Of a DNA stretch of 64,000 nt, positions 1 through 11,135 are shown piece after piece. A program made the position numbers and the translations under genes. The DNA is from Owenia fusiformis (Eukaryota; Annelida; Polychaeta; Sabellida; Oweniidae). Below the pieces are notes generated by a model. The model did not search any database. It had not been told where the DNA came from and was given only the letters and a program-made list of their open reading frames with translations. Numbering within the stretch: position 1 is the first letter of the stretch; each line of letters opens with the position of its first letter. Where the stretch lies: positions 17,533,513 through 17,597,512 of the forward strand of contig CAIIXF020000004.1 in NCBI GenBank assembly GCA_903813345.2. The letters run 5' to 3'.

Positions 1-200
1 GGAGAGAGAGCTGCGAGAGAGGTTTGTTGTTACCATAGTAATAACTAGTTGTAACATCTTCTTTGGATGAATTGATGATTTTTGAAAGTAGATTTTCTGA
101 AATTGATAAATTATACCCAATGATCCAATTTCCAATTAAATCACTGATAAAAATCTCAGTTATTTTTTAAATAAACAGTCTACCTTTTCTGTTTTGTGTA
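1..200. other. No feature seen
   Basis: The first bases are a short GA-rich run, followed by AT-rich sequence without an open frame or recognised repeat. Confidence 0.5.
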
Positions 201-1121
201 GGGTTAACCCAACTAATTGTTATAACATGCGTATTCCCATACAAACAATCTGTCTTCAAGAGAAAACTAAGATTTGTGGACATGTTTTGCTATCATTGCA
301 TCATACCCCAGTATGTCCTCTGTCAGTCAAAAAAGTTTGAATCAAAACTCCCCACGAAAATCAAAAGATCTCACCTGTTGAAGACGCCATCTATAGAAAA
401 TGTCAAAAAATGTCATTCTGATTTTGACAGATGGAGGCAGGTCAAAAAGGTCAAATTTTTAAAAGAAAATGCACCTTAATCACATCAAATCATGTCTCAG
501 AGTTGGTCCACACATACACTTTTCCATTCATGTACTTACCAAAATCCAACCACTGGTGATGCTAATGTAATTACAATAATTGGACTATATTTTTGTTTTT
601 ATAATGCCATCTATTCGTCTTCCCACTCGGCGGAAGGATCTAATGGTTGTGTGTCTCCTAATAGGGTTAACCCAACTAATTGTTATAACATGCGTATTCC
701 CATACAAACAATCTGTCTTCAAGAGAAAACTAAGATTTGTGGACATGTTTTGCTATCATTGCATCATACCCCAGTATGTCCTCTGTCAGTCAAAAAAGTT
801 TGAATCAAAACTCCCCACGAAAATCAAAAGATCTCACCTGTTGAAGACGCCATCTATAGAAAATGTCAAAAAATGTCATTCTGATTTTGACAGATGGAGG
901 CAGGTCAAAAAGGTCAAATTTTTAAAAGAAAATGCACCTTAATCACATCAAATCATGTCTCAGAGTTGGTCCACACATACACTTTTTCATTCATGTACTT
1001 ACCAAAATCCAACCACTGGTGATGCTAATGTAATTACAATAATTGGACTATATTTTTGTTTTTATAATGCCATCTATTCGTCTTCCCACTCGGCGGAAGG
1101 ATCTAATGGTTGTGTGTCTCC
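201..1121. repeat. 463-bp unit tandemly duplicated twice
   Basis: The sequence beginning GGGTTAACCCAACTAATTG at 201 restarts at 664, so the period is 463 bp. The two units are nearly identical by eye, with a single-base difference near 524/987 (ttcc versus tttc) as an example. Open frames of 67 to 120 codons inside it simply recur in both units and follow no conserved protein, so they are treated as chance frames. The unit contains a GGTCAAAAAGGTC motif that is also the core of the 55-56.4 kb array. Such high identity means either a very recent duplication or an assembly duplication. Confidence 0.9.
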
Positions 1122-1138
1122 GTAATAGAATATGGTTT

Positions 1139-1334
1139 AAGAACAAGGGGTCCTCTTAGAGACCCCTTCTCTGAAATGAGTATCTATGGTTATGCAGATC
1201 CTCCATACTTTAGGGCAAGATCTCTAGATATGAATATGTTATAAGGGGACCCCTATAAGAGACCCCTCGTCTAAAATGATTATTACTTTTATGTAGATCC
1301 TCCATGTATTGGGCAAGATCTCTAGTGATGAGAT
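1139..1334. repeat. Degenerate two-unit repeat next to a candidate exon
   Basis: Two copies of about 100 bp share the order: a GGGGTCC / GACCCCT inverted pair, then AGATCCTCCAT, then GGGCAAGATCTCTAG. The first copy ends near 1230 and the second near 1325. The second copy runs directly into the open frame at 1326. Confidence 0.65.
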
Positions 1335-1506
1335 ATGGCAAGATGAGCCTTATCCTGGTGTCATACCTGAGAATCCAGTTGAGAAATTCGCTATAGAGGG
1401 CTACCTGCCTTCAGTGGGAGGATTGCTGAAGTTCCTAGGGGCAACAGCTGTCGTGGGAGTAGGAGTAGGTGTCTGGATAGTGAAAAATGCTTTTTCAAAA
1501 TTTTAA
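1326..1506 (+). CDS. Candidate terminal exon, small C-terminal membrane segment
   Basis: An open frame runs from a possible acceptor (CTCTAG at 1320-1325) to a TAA at 1504-1506. It encodes about 60 residues: an acidic start with DEIWQDEPYPG, then a Pro/Glu-rich stretch, then a clear hydrophobic segment (LLKFLGATAVVGVGVGVWIV) and a short basic end, KNAFSKF. Composition looks like real protein rather than translated AT-rich noise, and the arrangement fits a tail-anchored or single-pass protein. I do not recognise the family. There is no ATG at the start of the frame, so it would need an upstream exon outside the window or in the repeats. The pyrimidine tract before the AG is poor. It could also be a fragment of an element. 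Confidence 0.3.
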
Positions 1507-2194
1507 AGGGGAAGCACTGCCAATGCACAATCAAATAGCTGTAATCATACCAATGGTTATTTCATTTTACTAGTCTGGCAGGATTTGCATCTTGGCTTAT
1601 AATTCTCTAATTGATTGTCTTGGATGAAGAATTCACTGGCGATTCTTTTCTTTATACAAATATGGTGATTTTTTGAGTTTGAATTATGAGCCAAGTTCAA
1701 AATAGCATGGAAGAAGAAGTACATCATACTTATTGCCTCACTTCCTAAAATGCAGTTAAATCCTAGCCAATGACAAAGTGAAAAGAATGCTTCAATAATA
1801 AAATAACGACCCATGACATGGTGGTTTGTGTGGGACTTTAATGATTGTTTCCCAAATGGATATTGTAATAAATCAATTTATATATGAGAAACCCACTTTA
1901 TTTGCTCACTACTGAGCAAAATATTTTATAGTGTACTAAAAGGGCTGAATATAATAGACTTGATATGCACATCAAATAACCTTAAATTAGACCTGAATTA
2001 GCCAACTGGTGGTGAAACCAGTAACTACCTGCTGGCATCTTGATTATTTATGATGTTTTCATCTAGAATTCAGATACATGCTCTACTAGACCAAAAATAC
2101 AATGTATATATAGTTAAAACAGGGTTAAATACTTATATATATATACATGAATATTATGTGGTTTGGTGGAGTACTGTAAAAACATCTTAAGACA
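1507..2194. other. No gene seen
   Basis: AT-rich sequence. The only notable piece is 2004-2038 (TGGTGGTGAAAC then GTAACTACCT), which matches the flank of LINE-B at 7797-7830 in the opposite orientation. Confidence 0.4.
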
Positions 2195-2203
2195 ATAGAG
2201 ACA

Positions 2204-2968
2204 ATGCATTTATCTTTTCTTAAAAGTTTATTGGGTGTTAAAAAATCAACAGCAACACCAGCAGTCTATGGAGAATTAGGACGTTACCCATTAAAAATAC
2301 GTTTTGAAATTAAGTTAATTAAATATTGGCTCCGTTTAATTCATCTATCACCTGGAAACATTCTTCATAAAACATATACGCATGACCGTGAAATGAGCCA
2401 ACTGGGTTTTAAAGGCACTTGGTCAAACAAAATCACTGATATTTTGAAAAAATGTGATTTATTCTCATATTGGGAAACTCAAAAGATCGATGATGATAAT
2501 ATTTTTATCAAGATGATAACAAAAAAACTGTATCAGAATTATAAGTCTCAGTGGCAGAAAGATATTTTGAAATATCCTGTTTTAAGAACTTACATAACAT
2601 TCAAAAATGTCTTTGAAAGAGAGGGTTATTTAAATATACAAAATAGAAATTACAGACAAGCAATAAGTAGATTTAGGCTTAGTTCACACAAATTACATAT
2701 AGAAACTGGTCGTCATTTGAAGCCTAAGCCAAGACCTGTGGATGAACGTTTATGTAATATGTGTGGTATTTTAGAAGATGAACAACACTTTATCATGGTG
2801 TGTAAGAAAAATACAACAGAAAGAAAACTTTTGTTTGACACCCTTACGCAATTTAATTTTGTAGGAAGTCCTAACTTTATTTTCAAAAAGCTTTTGTCTC
2901 ATAAAAATTCTTATGTAATTTTACATCTAGCAAAGTTCATTTATCATTCATTCAAAAAACTTGATTAA
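2204..2968 (+). pseudogene. LINE-A reverse transcriptase C-terminal fragment
   Basis: The frame encodes 254 residues that align end to end with the last 260 residues of the 1216-residue LINE-A protein. Shared blocks include HLSFLKS, STAT.AVYGELGR.PL, PVLRTYI.FK..FERE and RLSSHKL. The terminal zinc-knuckle-like CX2CX7HX4C motif is intact (C-N-M-C ... H-F-I-M-V-C). The endonuclease and polymerase domains are absent, so this copy cannot move by itself. The frame has no stop, so either it is young or it is short enough to have escaped. The apparent ATG corresponds to an internal residue of the parent protein and is not a real start. Confidence 0.9.
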
Positions 2969-3152
2969 TATTGTAACAATGATACATCACACTGATGTTT
3001 TAAATTCTGTCATGTTGTATCTGTATTTTACAATTATCTCATTTTTGTACTTTACATTTTGTGATGCTGTAATTGTATTTTACAACTTTGTATATTTCCT
3101 ATGAAGTAGTTAGTTTAGTCTTAGTTTAATTTTGTATATTGTAGTGACTAAT

Positions 3153-3170
3153 ATGTCATTGCAATGACAT
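3153..3170 (+). other. LINE-A 3' hairpin, copy 1
   Basis: The sequence ATGTCATTGCAATGACAT is a perfect palindrome, so its RNA can fold into an ATGTCA/TGACAT stem. It lies ten bases before AATAAA and the TA-rich tail. The other two LINE-A ends have the same stem with a different loop. Confidence 0.8.
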
Positions 3171-3383
3171 CAGAGAGTCAATAAAAGATATATATATATA
3201 TGTAAACCAAAAATGTTTTTTTTTAATTTTGGTAAATTGATTACATGTCTTTCTTATATTTAAGGAATAAAGACAGAGATTTTTTGATTTATGGCGTAAT
3301 ATCTGACTAAAAAATTTATTCTGTTCATTGTTAAAAGACCGCAATCGCATAGACATAAATCATAAAATCGAGGTTTTTGTTAC

Positions 3384-3585
3384 GATTCTAATATGATAAA
3401 CAGACAAGAAACACAACTATTTGCATTTATAAACTTAAGTAGTCATACATACTCCAATATAGACCAGTAAATCAATTGTTCTAGCTATTGTGACGTCATG
3501 TATCATATTAGAATCTGTATTATAAATGCAAATATATACATTGGTGAACTAAAACTTACCAATTTTAGTCTTAAGTTTTATATTG
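3384..3585. repeat. Interleaved complementary 15-mers
   Basis: GATTCTAATATGATA (3384-3398) is exactly complementary to 3501-3515, and TATTTGCATTTATAA (3418-3432) is exactly complementary to 3520-3534. The order is A-B-A'-B', not the nested order of a simple hairpin. Confidence 0.7.
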
Positions 3586-3639
3586 CTTATACTACTATTT
3601 TATATAGCTTATACAGTACTCCTATTTTATATTGCTTAT

Positions 3640-4360
3640 ACCAATTGAGTATTGTTTAATATAGAATAATTATGTGCAATGAAATATATTTATGTTTATT
3701 ATGTATAATAAAGAACATGATTTATGTATATTGAAGTATAATTATGTACAATTAAGTATAACTATGTACTATGATAAAGTATAATTATGTACAATAAGAT
3801 ACAACATGTACAGTAAAGTATGATTATGTACAATGCGTACATTTATGTCCAATGAAGTATGATTATTATAGACAATGGAGTTTAATTATGTGCAATTAAG
3901 TACAATGTATAATTATTTTCAGTGAAGCATGATTATGTACAATAAAATATAATATTATGTACACTGAAGTATAATTATGTACAATGAAGAATAATTACAT
4001 ACAGTAAAATACATTAATGAAGTATAATTATTTTCAATGAAGCATAATTATGTATAAAAAATATGATAATGAACACTAAAGTATAATTATGTGCCATGAA
4101 GAACATTTAATCCAATGATGTATTATTATGATATACAAAGAAGTGTAATTTTCAATGAAATTATAATTATGTGCAGTACGTATATCATTTATGTACATTG
4201 AAGTATAATTATGTACAATGAAGTATATTTAATCCAATGAAGTATGATTATTATATTCAATGAAGTATAACTATGTACAATGAAGTACATTTAATCCAAT
4301 GAAGTATGATTATTATATACAATGAAGTATGATTATGTACAATGAAGTATCATTATCAGC
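3640..4360. repeat. Degenerate AT-rich tandem array (about 20-bp unit)
   Basis: Many imperfect copies of an ATGTACAATGAAGTATAATT-like unit follow one another, with units lost or stretched. TGTACA and CAATGAAGTA recur throughout. Confidence 0.8.
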
Positions 4361-4463
4361 ATTAGACTCTAGACATGCAGTACTATTATTGGTTGATAAG
4401 TTAATTACAAAGCAATCATAATTCTGTCAAATAGTCCTTTACATCAATCAAACAACATATAGG

Positions 4464-4580
4464 TCAGGGGCGTAGCCAGCAATTGTCAAGGGGTTGCAAC
4501 TTTCTGGGTTTGCATCACTGTGAGCAAAGAAAGCCCCCAAAAAGGGGTGTATGGGGGTTCACCCCTGAAATATTTTGAAT
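4464..4580 (+). repeat. Dispersed element end, CAGGGGCGTAGCCAG type
   Basis: The start CAGGGGCGTAGCCAGC and the following GGGGTGTATGGGGGTTCACCCC resemble the termini of hAT-like non-autonomous elements. Related starts occur near 15104 and 45090. The other end and a target duplication were not found. Confidence 0.4.
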
Positions 4581-6383
4581 TGACATTGTATATGGTGCAT
4601 TCTAAGCATTTCAAACTACAATTTGTTGGATTCTTTATTCCTGTTAAATACATTCAAATACTAGTATACAACATATAGGCTGCCAAAGTTAAAACCATTG
4701 GTGGCAGTTTGTTAATGACTTTTACAATCACACCCCTGTCTCAATCATGCAGGTATATGATAGTGGGTCAAAAAGAATGTAGACCATAAGACATGTGCCT
4801 GTGGAAAGCATTGAACATGTAAAAGATAAAGAAAGTGCATTAGTATTTTGAAATAAGAGGGAATATTTACAAAATATTTGTTTATTCTTTTATTCTTTTT
4901 TATTTTATAAGAGATTGTTTTCTGTAAACATACTAAACAACTATTTTAAAACATACCTGATTTTTTGTTTGTATGTATAATTTTAGTTTGAATTTGAAAA
5001 CAAATATGTTATGTAGAACATCAAGTCAAAATGTACAATATGTGATGTTTTTAATACACTAAATAAAAAAATATGTCCATAAAAATAATTTGTCAAAGCT
5101 TTCCTTTAAAGTGACCCCACTAAGTAAAAGTAACATTTATCATGAACTATGAAACTTACCTTCTTTCTGAAAATATCATACTTTGAAAAACATTTACCTG
5201 AAACCAATCTTTTTATCACCCTGTCAAAATACGATTCAGTAAAACCTGTCAGATCCGATGGAACAAATGCCGGACAATATTGTTAAGATTATAGTATGTG
5301 TTCACAATTTGAGGTTTTTAGCAATGCTGATCTATCAATATATTGCAGATTAAAGCAGTGAGACTGTTGAAGTGTTCACAGAGGTGTTTGAAAATAAAGG
5401 TTTTGCTGTACTTTATTCTTGCAATGATAAATTAATCAATAAGATAATGTTGTTGTTTTTTTTTATTTCAAACATGAGTTTCAAAATATTTAGAGGCAGA
5501 ATCAGATCCATATATTGTAGTATCCACTTTCGGGTATTTCATACAAATAGCTAATATGACCAGGAATGATATGAACCAAAAAATGTTCTAAAATTGAAAC
5601 AATTTTTTTGTAAGCTTACTCGCTAGATCTGATACTCCCTTTAACTAGACTGAACGACAATATATTCTGACACGTGCCATAAGCATCATTCATGTTTCCA
5701 TGGCAACTGCATCCCTAAGGTAGATTTTATTGAACAGATGCCAGACTTTGACTTTCCATAATGATGAGCGTTGCTAAGTGAAACAAAATTTAGCATAACA
5801 TAATTTGAAACTAAAATCTATACCCTTTCACACTGCTTGTGTATTTGAAGTGTTTTATAAGATCTAATTATATGTCATATTAAATCCACACTTTTGTATT
5901 GTTACTAGTTTTCAACACCACTTGTTGAACATTAAAACAAATGCACCCCACAATTGGTAGAAGACATTTATCAAAAACTAAATATGAATTTTACAGTACA
6001 GACGCATTTTGGAATTGTTTTGGTCAGCGATGAGCAGTTTGGATTGTCATTGTGCTGAAATTAGCTGGTTGCATTCTGCCATTTACGTTCTTATAAAACA
6101 CAATACAACGCGGTGATTGTTCTGACGGCGCAGACGTTTGATTGTGCAATGGATGAGGCCTCACTACATATAATGAAGTATTACATACCCAGCGAAGCAT
6201 TTGTATTGAAGTCAATGGAGCTGAAGGTCGGCTATATATTCCTGTATAGCCGCCAAACCATTTACCATGCCAATCTTATGACGTCATCGGGACGTCATGT
6301 TTCATTTCTACTTAATTTCACTCGCACACAGACACGTGGCGTCATTGATATAACGTAGCCATGATATAAAAGTATGTAATACA
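4581..6383. other. No gene seen
   Basis: AT-rich sequence with only short chance frames. A single CAGTAAAACCTGTC element terminus is visible at 5237. Confidence 0.4.
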
Positions 6384-6501
6384 ACAGTTATGTCCGTATC
6401 ATTGAATATATCCCTTCGGTCTGTCGTAATATAACCCTCGCAAGCTCGGGCTATATTGGTGACAGACCTTAGGCATATATTCAATGATAGGGACATAACT
6501 G
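6384..6501. repeat. 118-bp near-perfect palindromic element
   Basis: CAGTTATGTCC at 6384 is mirrored by GGACATAACTG at 6491-6501, and the arms continue inward (TATCATTGAATATAT, GGTCTGTC) almost to the centre at about 6442. This is the structure of a hairpin MITE. No target duplication is obvious. Confidence 0.75.
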
Positions 6502-7328
6502 CTAAATAGGAATTAATGAATTATCAAATATACTCGAATAGATCCAGCAGAAAACGAAATATCAAGTGCTCTTTCTCATACTCACTAAAATACCGATAAT
6601 TTACAATCGACAATTGGATGTCCAAAGGTCGGATTATTCAAGCTTGTTCGTAATTATTGTGCTAATCTGATAATCTCAACACCAAGGAATACATCTAAAA
6701 GAACATCAAGGTGTCTGAGTATAGAAACCGGGAATATGATAAGCATCTAAGAAAAGGAATAAACTATGTAACTTTTACACTAATCTTCGGTTTTAGAGGT
6801 AAGTTATTTATTTAAAGTGGCACTGGCGGACTTCTTTTGATTATTTCTCAAGCAAAATAAATATCGTAGATTTTGTAGCAGACTAGCTCTTAGTCTCTGT
6901 CAGTGGGCCTATTTGAACTATGGTAATGAAAATGTTAAAAACATTGATTAAAGAAGACAAGTTGTCCTAAATTAAATAATATGTGACTTTAATAGATACG
7001 TTTAACTATAATTTTATTCTAATTAATAAAGAATTGGAGTGGGTGACATTTTCAAATTATATTAGCTCGTACATGATTCCACTTACCTGGCAGAAAGTAT
7101 CAAGTGACATCTTCATTATATATTCACACTTGTAAATGTTATTTTAGATGATGACCTCTCACCTCTCAGTATTTAAGCTAAATATTATGCCACTTGTAAA
7201 AAAGAAAATGAAGTGCTACATATACATTTTCATAAGATCGAGCTCTATATTATAACACATTGTAATGATTAACAAATTAAACAACAACAACAAATTGACT
7301 TCTCTCGTCGTTTTCTGCTCTTATATAC
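6502..7328. other. No gene seen
   Basis: AT-rich sequence without a recognisable repeat or exon. Confidence 0.4.
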
Positions 7329-7490
7329 AGTAAAACCTGTCCTAAATATTGGTGAACACCTCTCTCTATTGTCACTGTGAACATATGTCCCTCTGCACAT
7401 ACCCTACTGACTTATGTAAAAATAAATTAATAAAACTACCCTCTCTGTAGTGAACACCTACCAACACTGAACATTTTTTCTTGGCAGTTT
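7329..7490 (+). repeat. GTGAACACC element, single copy 1
   Basis: It starts CAGTAAAACCTGTC just after TA, continues with GGTGAACACCTCTCTC, CTGCACATACC and TACCCTCTCTGTAGTGAACACC, and ends near CACTGAACATT. The same order occurs at 38454-38610 and, amplified, at 61.88-63.06 kb. The CAGTAAAACCTG start next to TA recalls pogo/Tigger-like ends; this is inference. Confidence 0.6.
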
Positions 7491-7825
7491 TTAAATTCTT
7501 ATCAATCATAGCTTCAGACGAGAGCCATTCTATTTTGACATTTGGTTGATTATAGCTCCCCGCCACCGGCGGGCGGTATTTGATCAATAGGGGCAATGGC
7601 ATCTACCGGAGACCTTTACAAACTTAGAAACCTAATAATTTACCAGTAATTATACGATAATCATTCTAATCACTATGGTAATTGAGTTACCATCGTGATT
7701 TTATTATTGGATATTTGGCTTCTGTGACAAAATTGAGTTTAGTTCGCGAGTACTGACGTGTGGGTAGTAGGGGTCATTCATCAATTACCCAAATGCGAGT
7801 AGGTAGTTACCAGTTTCACCACCAG

Positions 7826-10190
7826 GTATGTATGTATGTATATATTTATTGCCCTTTATATAAAGGAGATACATGTATACAAATTATGTTAAATTGCAAT
7901 TGAAAATAATCACTATTTACAAACAAACAATGTCGTTGCTTTTTAACTGACGACGACGCCTAGCTACCGCGTAGACGCACGCCGCCGACCAAGATTGGCC
8001 TAACACCTAATTGTAACGCAATTAAAAAAGTAACTATATTTTACAAACGCTCATTGCTTTGTTGTTTGTTTTGGTTTTTTTTTGAACCGACGACGACGCC
8101 TAGCTACCGCGTAGACGAACGCCGTAGGCCTAAATCGACCTGTTACCTAACACTCTTGAGATTAATCAAAAAATGACATTATGGAGCTGCATTTTCTATA
8201 AAATTAAAAAGAAGACATAGCATATATCATCGTACCTTCCCCAAGGTCGGTACTGCAGTACTGTATGAAAGTATAAGATGCTTTCAATATGTTGTAGGCT
8301 AGTAAAATAAATATACAATTTATGTTAATTAGAGGTTGGTGGTGTTGCTATATGGTGCAATTCTAAATTAGTATGTAAAGTAAATGTACATAAATATAAA
8401 TACAAATATGCGAGTAAAACCAAAAATGTACAGGCTGCTTAAGAGACACAATCGTTTGTTGCAAAAACGTCAGGCTGCCGCGTTGACGTTGCAACTACCA
8501 ATCAACAAAAAGAACAAGAAAGCATTGCTTATTATTGTACCTACCCCAAGCTTGGGACTGTTCATCCATAATAGTTAGATATTAACTAAATTTCAGGGAG
8601 AGAGGATAGTCCCCTGGTCGGCTCATGTACCTCCCTTGAGGGCCACCCTCCTCCACTGAGTGAAGTTACATTAAGTGTATACGTTTGTTAGATATCGCTG
8701 ACGGCACGTATATTGTTGCATGACTATACGTGCAATATCTTTTAGACACTCAAGTGTTTGTTCGTTTGTAAAATGCCATTCTTCCGTACCAATGCCAAGG
8801 AGGTTTTTAACATTCATTTGGATATCCCATTCATAACAATGAGTATTAAGTTGTTCTCTGAATATGACATATTCATTTGAAGGGCATTTAAGTAAAAAAT
8901 CTTCTTTTTCGTAGGTGTCGCACAATAAACATGACAGTGTTTTATTCTCGCTACCCCTATATTTGGAGTTAAGCGAATGTTCATCCATAAGTAGTTTCAC
9001 CATTATTTTGCACCCATTAAAAGCAACAGGAAAACGTCTTGCAACATTCCACCATATAACTGGCCTCAGTACCTCGAAATTACCCATTCTAAAATAGCCT
9101 AGTCCCTTGTACATGATCGATTTAAAGAATGTCGCTTGCATTTGAACCTTTGTTATTTGAGTGAACACAATGTTCTTCCACCTACTTTTGGGAATAATAG
9201 TGTTACAGTATAGCATATTTAAAATATGGTTATTCAAGTTGTATTTTCGTGATGTTTGTAGCATGCGCTCGATTGGCGAAAAAGTACAACTTACCTCCCC
9301 TATTAATATGCAACATTTTTACAAATCTTGTGATGAACAGACATTTATATATGTTTGCGCTAGGGAGTTGCAATAAACTCCAAAGAAACATCATCCTTAG
9401 GAAGGCAATATAATATTCAACATCCATGAGGCCGATGGGTAAAGTCGAAACGGGGATACTAGCTGAGTGAGGTAGAGACTGGATTCTACGCCCTATTTCT
9501 CTCTGTGTTTTCTCTAAAACATCTACGTCTTTCTGTTGGTAGTTAATAATTTGAGCACCGTACGTCATTGTAGGAATGGAGTACGTTTTGTATATTTGAC
9601 ATGCGGATGTTGGGACTATGCCTCCACAACCACTTCCAATACCGAGAAGCGCATTGTATTGTAATTTGCCCTTCTTGCATTTATCTTGTACATAATCAGA
9701 GATATTGTTATTTGTTGAAATTGGAATTCCAACATGTTTTACATAGTCAGATTTTACGATTGATTTGCCTCCGATCTTAAGTTTCTGAGTGGCACCCAAT
9801 TCAATTTTGCTATTAAAGACAAGAAATAAACATTTATCTGGATGGACTTCATATCGCCACTGATTACTGTGCGCATAGAGTTGATCTAGTAGTGATTGCA
9901 TATTTTCGAAGGAGTTGGATAAGATGCACATATCATCAGCAAATGATGGACTTACACAGCTCAAGGAGCCTACATTGGCTCCCTTGTTACCTTTAATCAT
10001 GGAATCGATTATATCAGCCATGTAGAGTTGGTAGAAGAGCATGGACAAGACACCGCCTTGATGTACACCTTGTAAAACTGGAAACAAGTCAGAACATTTC
10101 CCACCCACCAAAACTGAACAACAATAGCGTTTGTACAACATGTATAAAATTTTCCATATTATACCTTGAATTCCACAGTGGCTGATTCAG
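7826..10190 (-). mobile_element. LINE-B, 5'-truncated and decayed
   Basis: A second non-LTR retrotransposon lies on the minus strand. Its 3' end has AATAAA (7845-7850 read on the minus strand) followed by ATAC repeats at 7826-7840, a microsatellite tail of the kind known in the CR1/L2 group. The 3' untranslated region (7850-8670) holds a direct repeat of ACGACGACGCCTAGCTACCG at about 7948 and 8088. The coding part is truncated upstream near 10190, where the frame closes before the first reverse-transcriptase motifs. Confidence 0.75.
8671..10141 (-). pseudogene. LINE-B reverse transcriptase, frameshifted fragment
   Basis: Two overlapping minus-strand frames make up one broken gene. Frame 1 (10141 down to 9230) has the polymerase motifs QGVHQGGVLS and FADDMC, followed by the thumb-like region HPDKCLFLVFNSK and IPTMTYGAQI. 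Frame 2 (9264 down to 8671) continues into the C-terminal domain. The shift between them falls near 9230-9264. The C-terminal zinc motif reads CLLC then DTYEKEDFLLKC. Compared with CX2CX7HX4C in LINE-A the histidine position is missing, consistent with an in-frame codon loss. The frame opens upstream as GIQGIIWKILY but meets a stop near 10180. It is a dead copy of the CR1/L2/jockey-like assemblage; the clade is not certain. Confidence 0.8.
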
Positions 10191-11126
10191 GTCAATTAAC
10201 ATGGCAGGTATATAAGAAAGTTCCCTTAAACTTAAATATTATCAATTTAAGTGGCTCAATTTTCATATAACCCTTATGCGTCTGATACTGATACTAATGA
10301 AAATATGTCCAATAAAGCAAAATATTATCTGTCCACTAAAAGAAAAGATATTTCATTTTTTGTGATTTTATAGCATGGGGTCTATGGGGAATCTCCCCGA
10401 GGTAGAAGTCACATTTTCAAAGAAAATTAATTTTTCAAAGTTGATAAACACTTTTTAAAACCTCATTTCTAGATATAATTTTACATGTAGATTTCAAATA
10501 TGATATTACTTTGACTGAATTTTGAATTTTTAATGACGTAAATCAAGATTATTTCTACTCGCATCTGGGTTATTAACTCATTACCTTAAAATCTACGCTC
10601 AAATATTGAAAATTTGTATCGCATGGATATGAGGTGGAATCAAATCGAATAACCTGATTTAATTCTCAAATATTGTTGGCTCAGATCATATCATGTCATT
10701 ATTTGTTACATCTTTATTCTAAAAGCCTCCAAAGTTCAAACGTATGCCATGAAAACACTTTTTTGTGTCAATTGGTCAATTGAATATGTTGCTAATTGTC
10801 ATCTCCCCCTCACACATACAAATACATTCTCTCCCAAACATTGCTGAAGCACAGCTACAAACATCACCGTTCCTAATTTACTTGACAGTAATTTCTCACT
10901 GACTTTGGTAAGCTGTAGTGCTTATGAAAAAGTAATTATGCTAAAGTTTAATTATGATAGTGAAAAGTGTTATTATTTACGACCCACTTGGTTCTCAAGT
11001 TTGTATTGATGACAAATTATGGTTTGGTGACACTGGGTACAATTTTACACTGATTTCTAATGTACTCTATTTAGTAGTGTCAGAGATATAGAGGCACATG
11101 GTACTAGTGTCCAACGTGGTGAACGT
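10191..11126. other. No gene; one dispersed repeat copy
   Basis: Positions about 10475-10570 (TGTAGATTTCAAATATGATA and CTGAATTTTGAATTTTTAAT) match 20660-20770 in the opposite orientation. Nothing else is recognised. Confidence 0.5.
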
Positions 11127-11135
11127 GTTTGTTTC

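Larger units (their letters stand above)
2195..3201 (+). mobile_element. LINE-A, 5'-truncated copy
   Basis: This is the 3' quarter of the same non-LTR retrotransposon family as the full copy at 25.3-29.2 kb. It starts near the codons for ETMHLSFLKS, which correspond to residue 955 onward of the full protein, and continues through the coding end. A 3' untranslated region follows with the hairpin at 3153-3170, AATAAA at 3180-3185 and a TA-rich tail to about 3201. Loss of everything upstream is the usual result of incomplete target-primed reverse transcription. Confidence 0.9.

Noticed and set aside
276-942. Open frames of 67-120 codons in the 463-bp repeat
   Set aside because: They recur only because the DNA is duplicated, overlap in several frames, and show no protein motif.
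8671-9264. 197-codon frame as an independent gene
   Set aside because: It continues the LINE-B protein after a frameshift, including the remnant of the terminal zinc motif.
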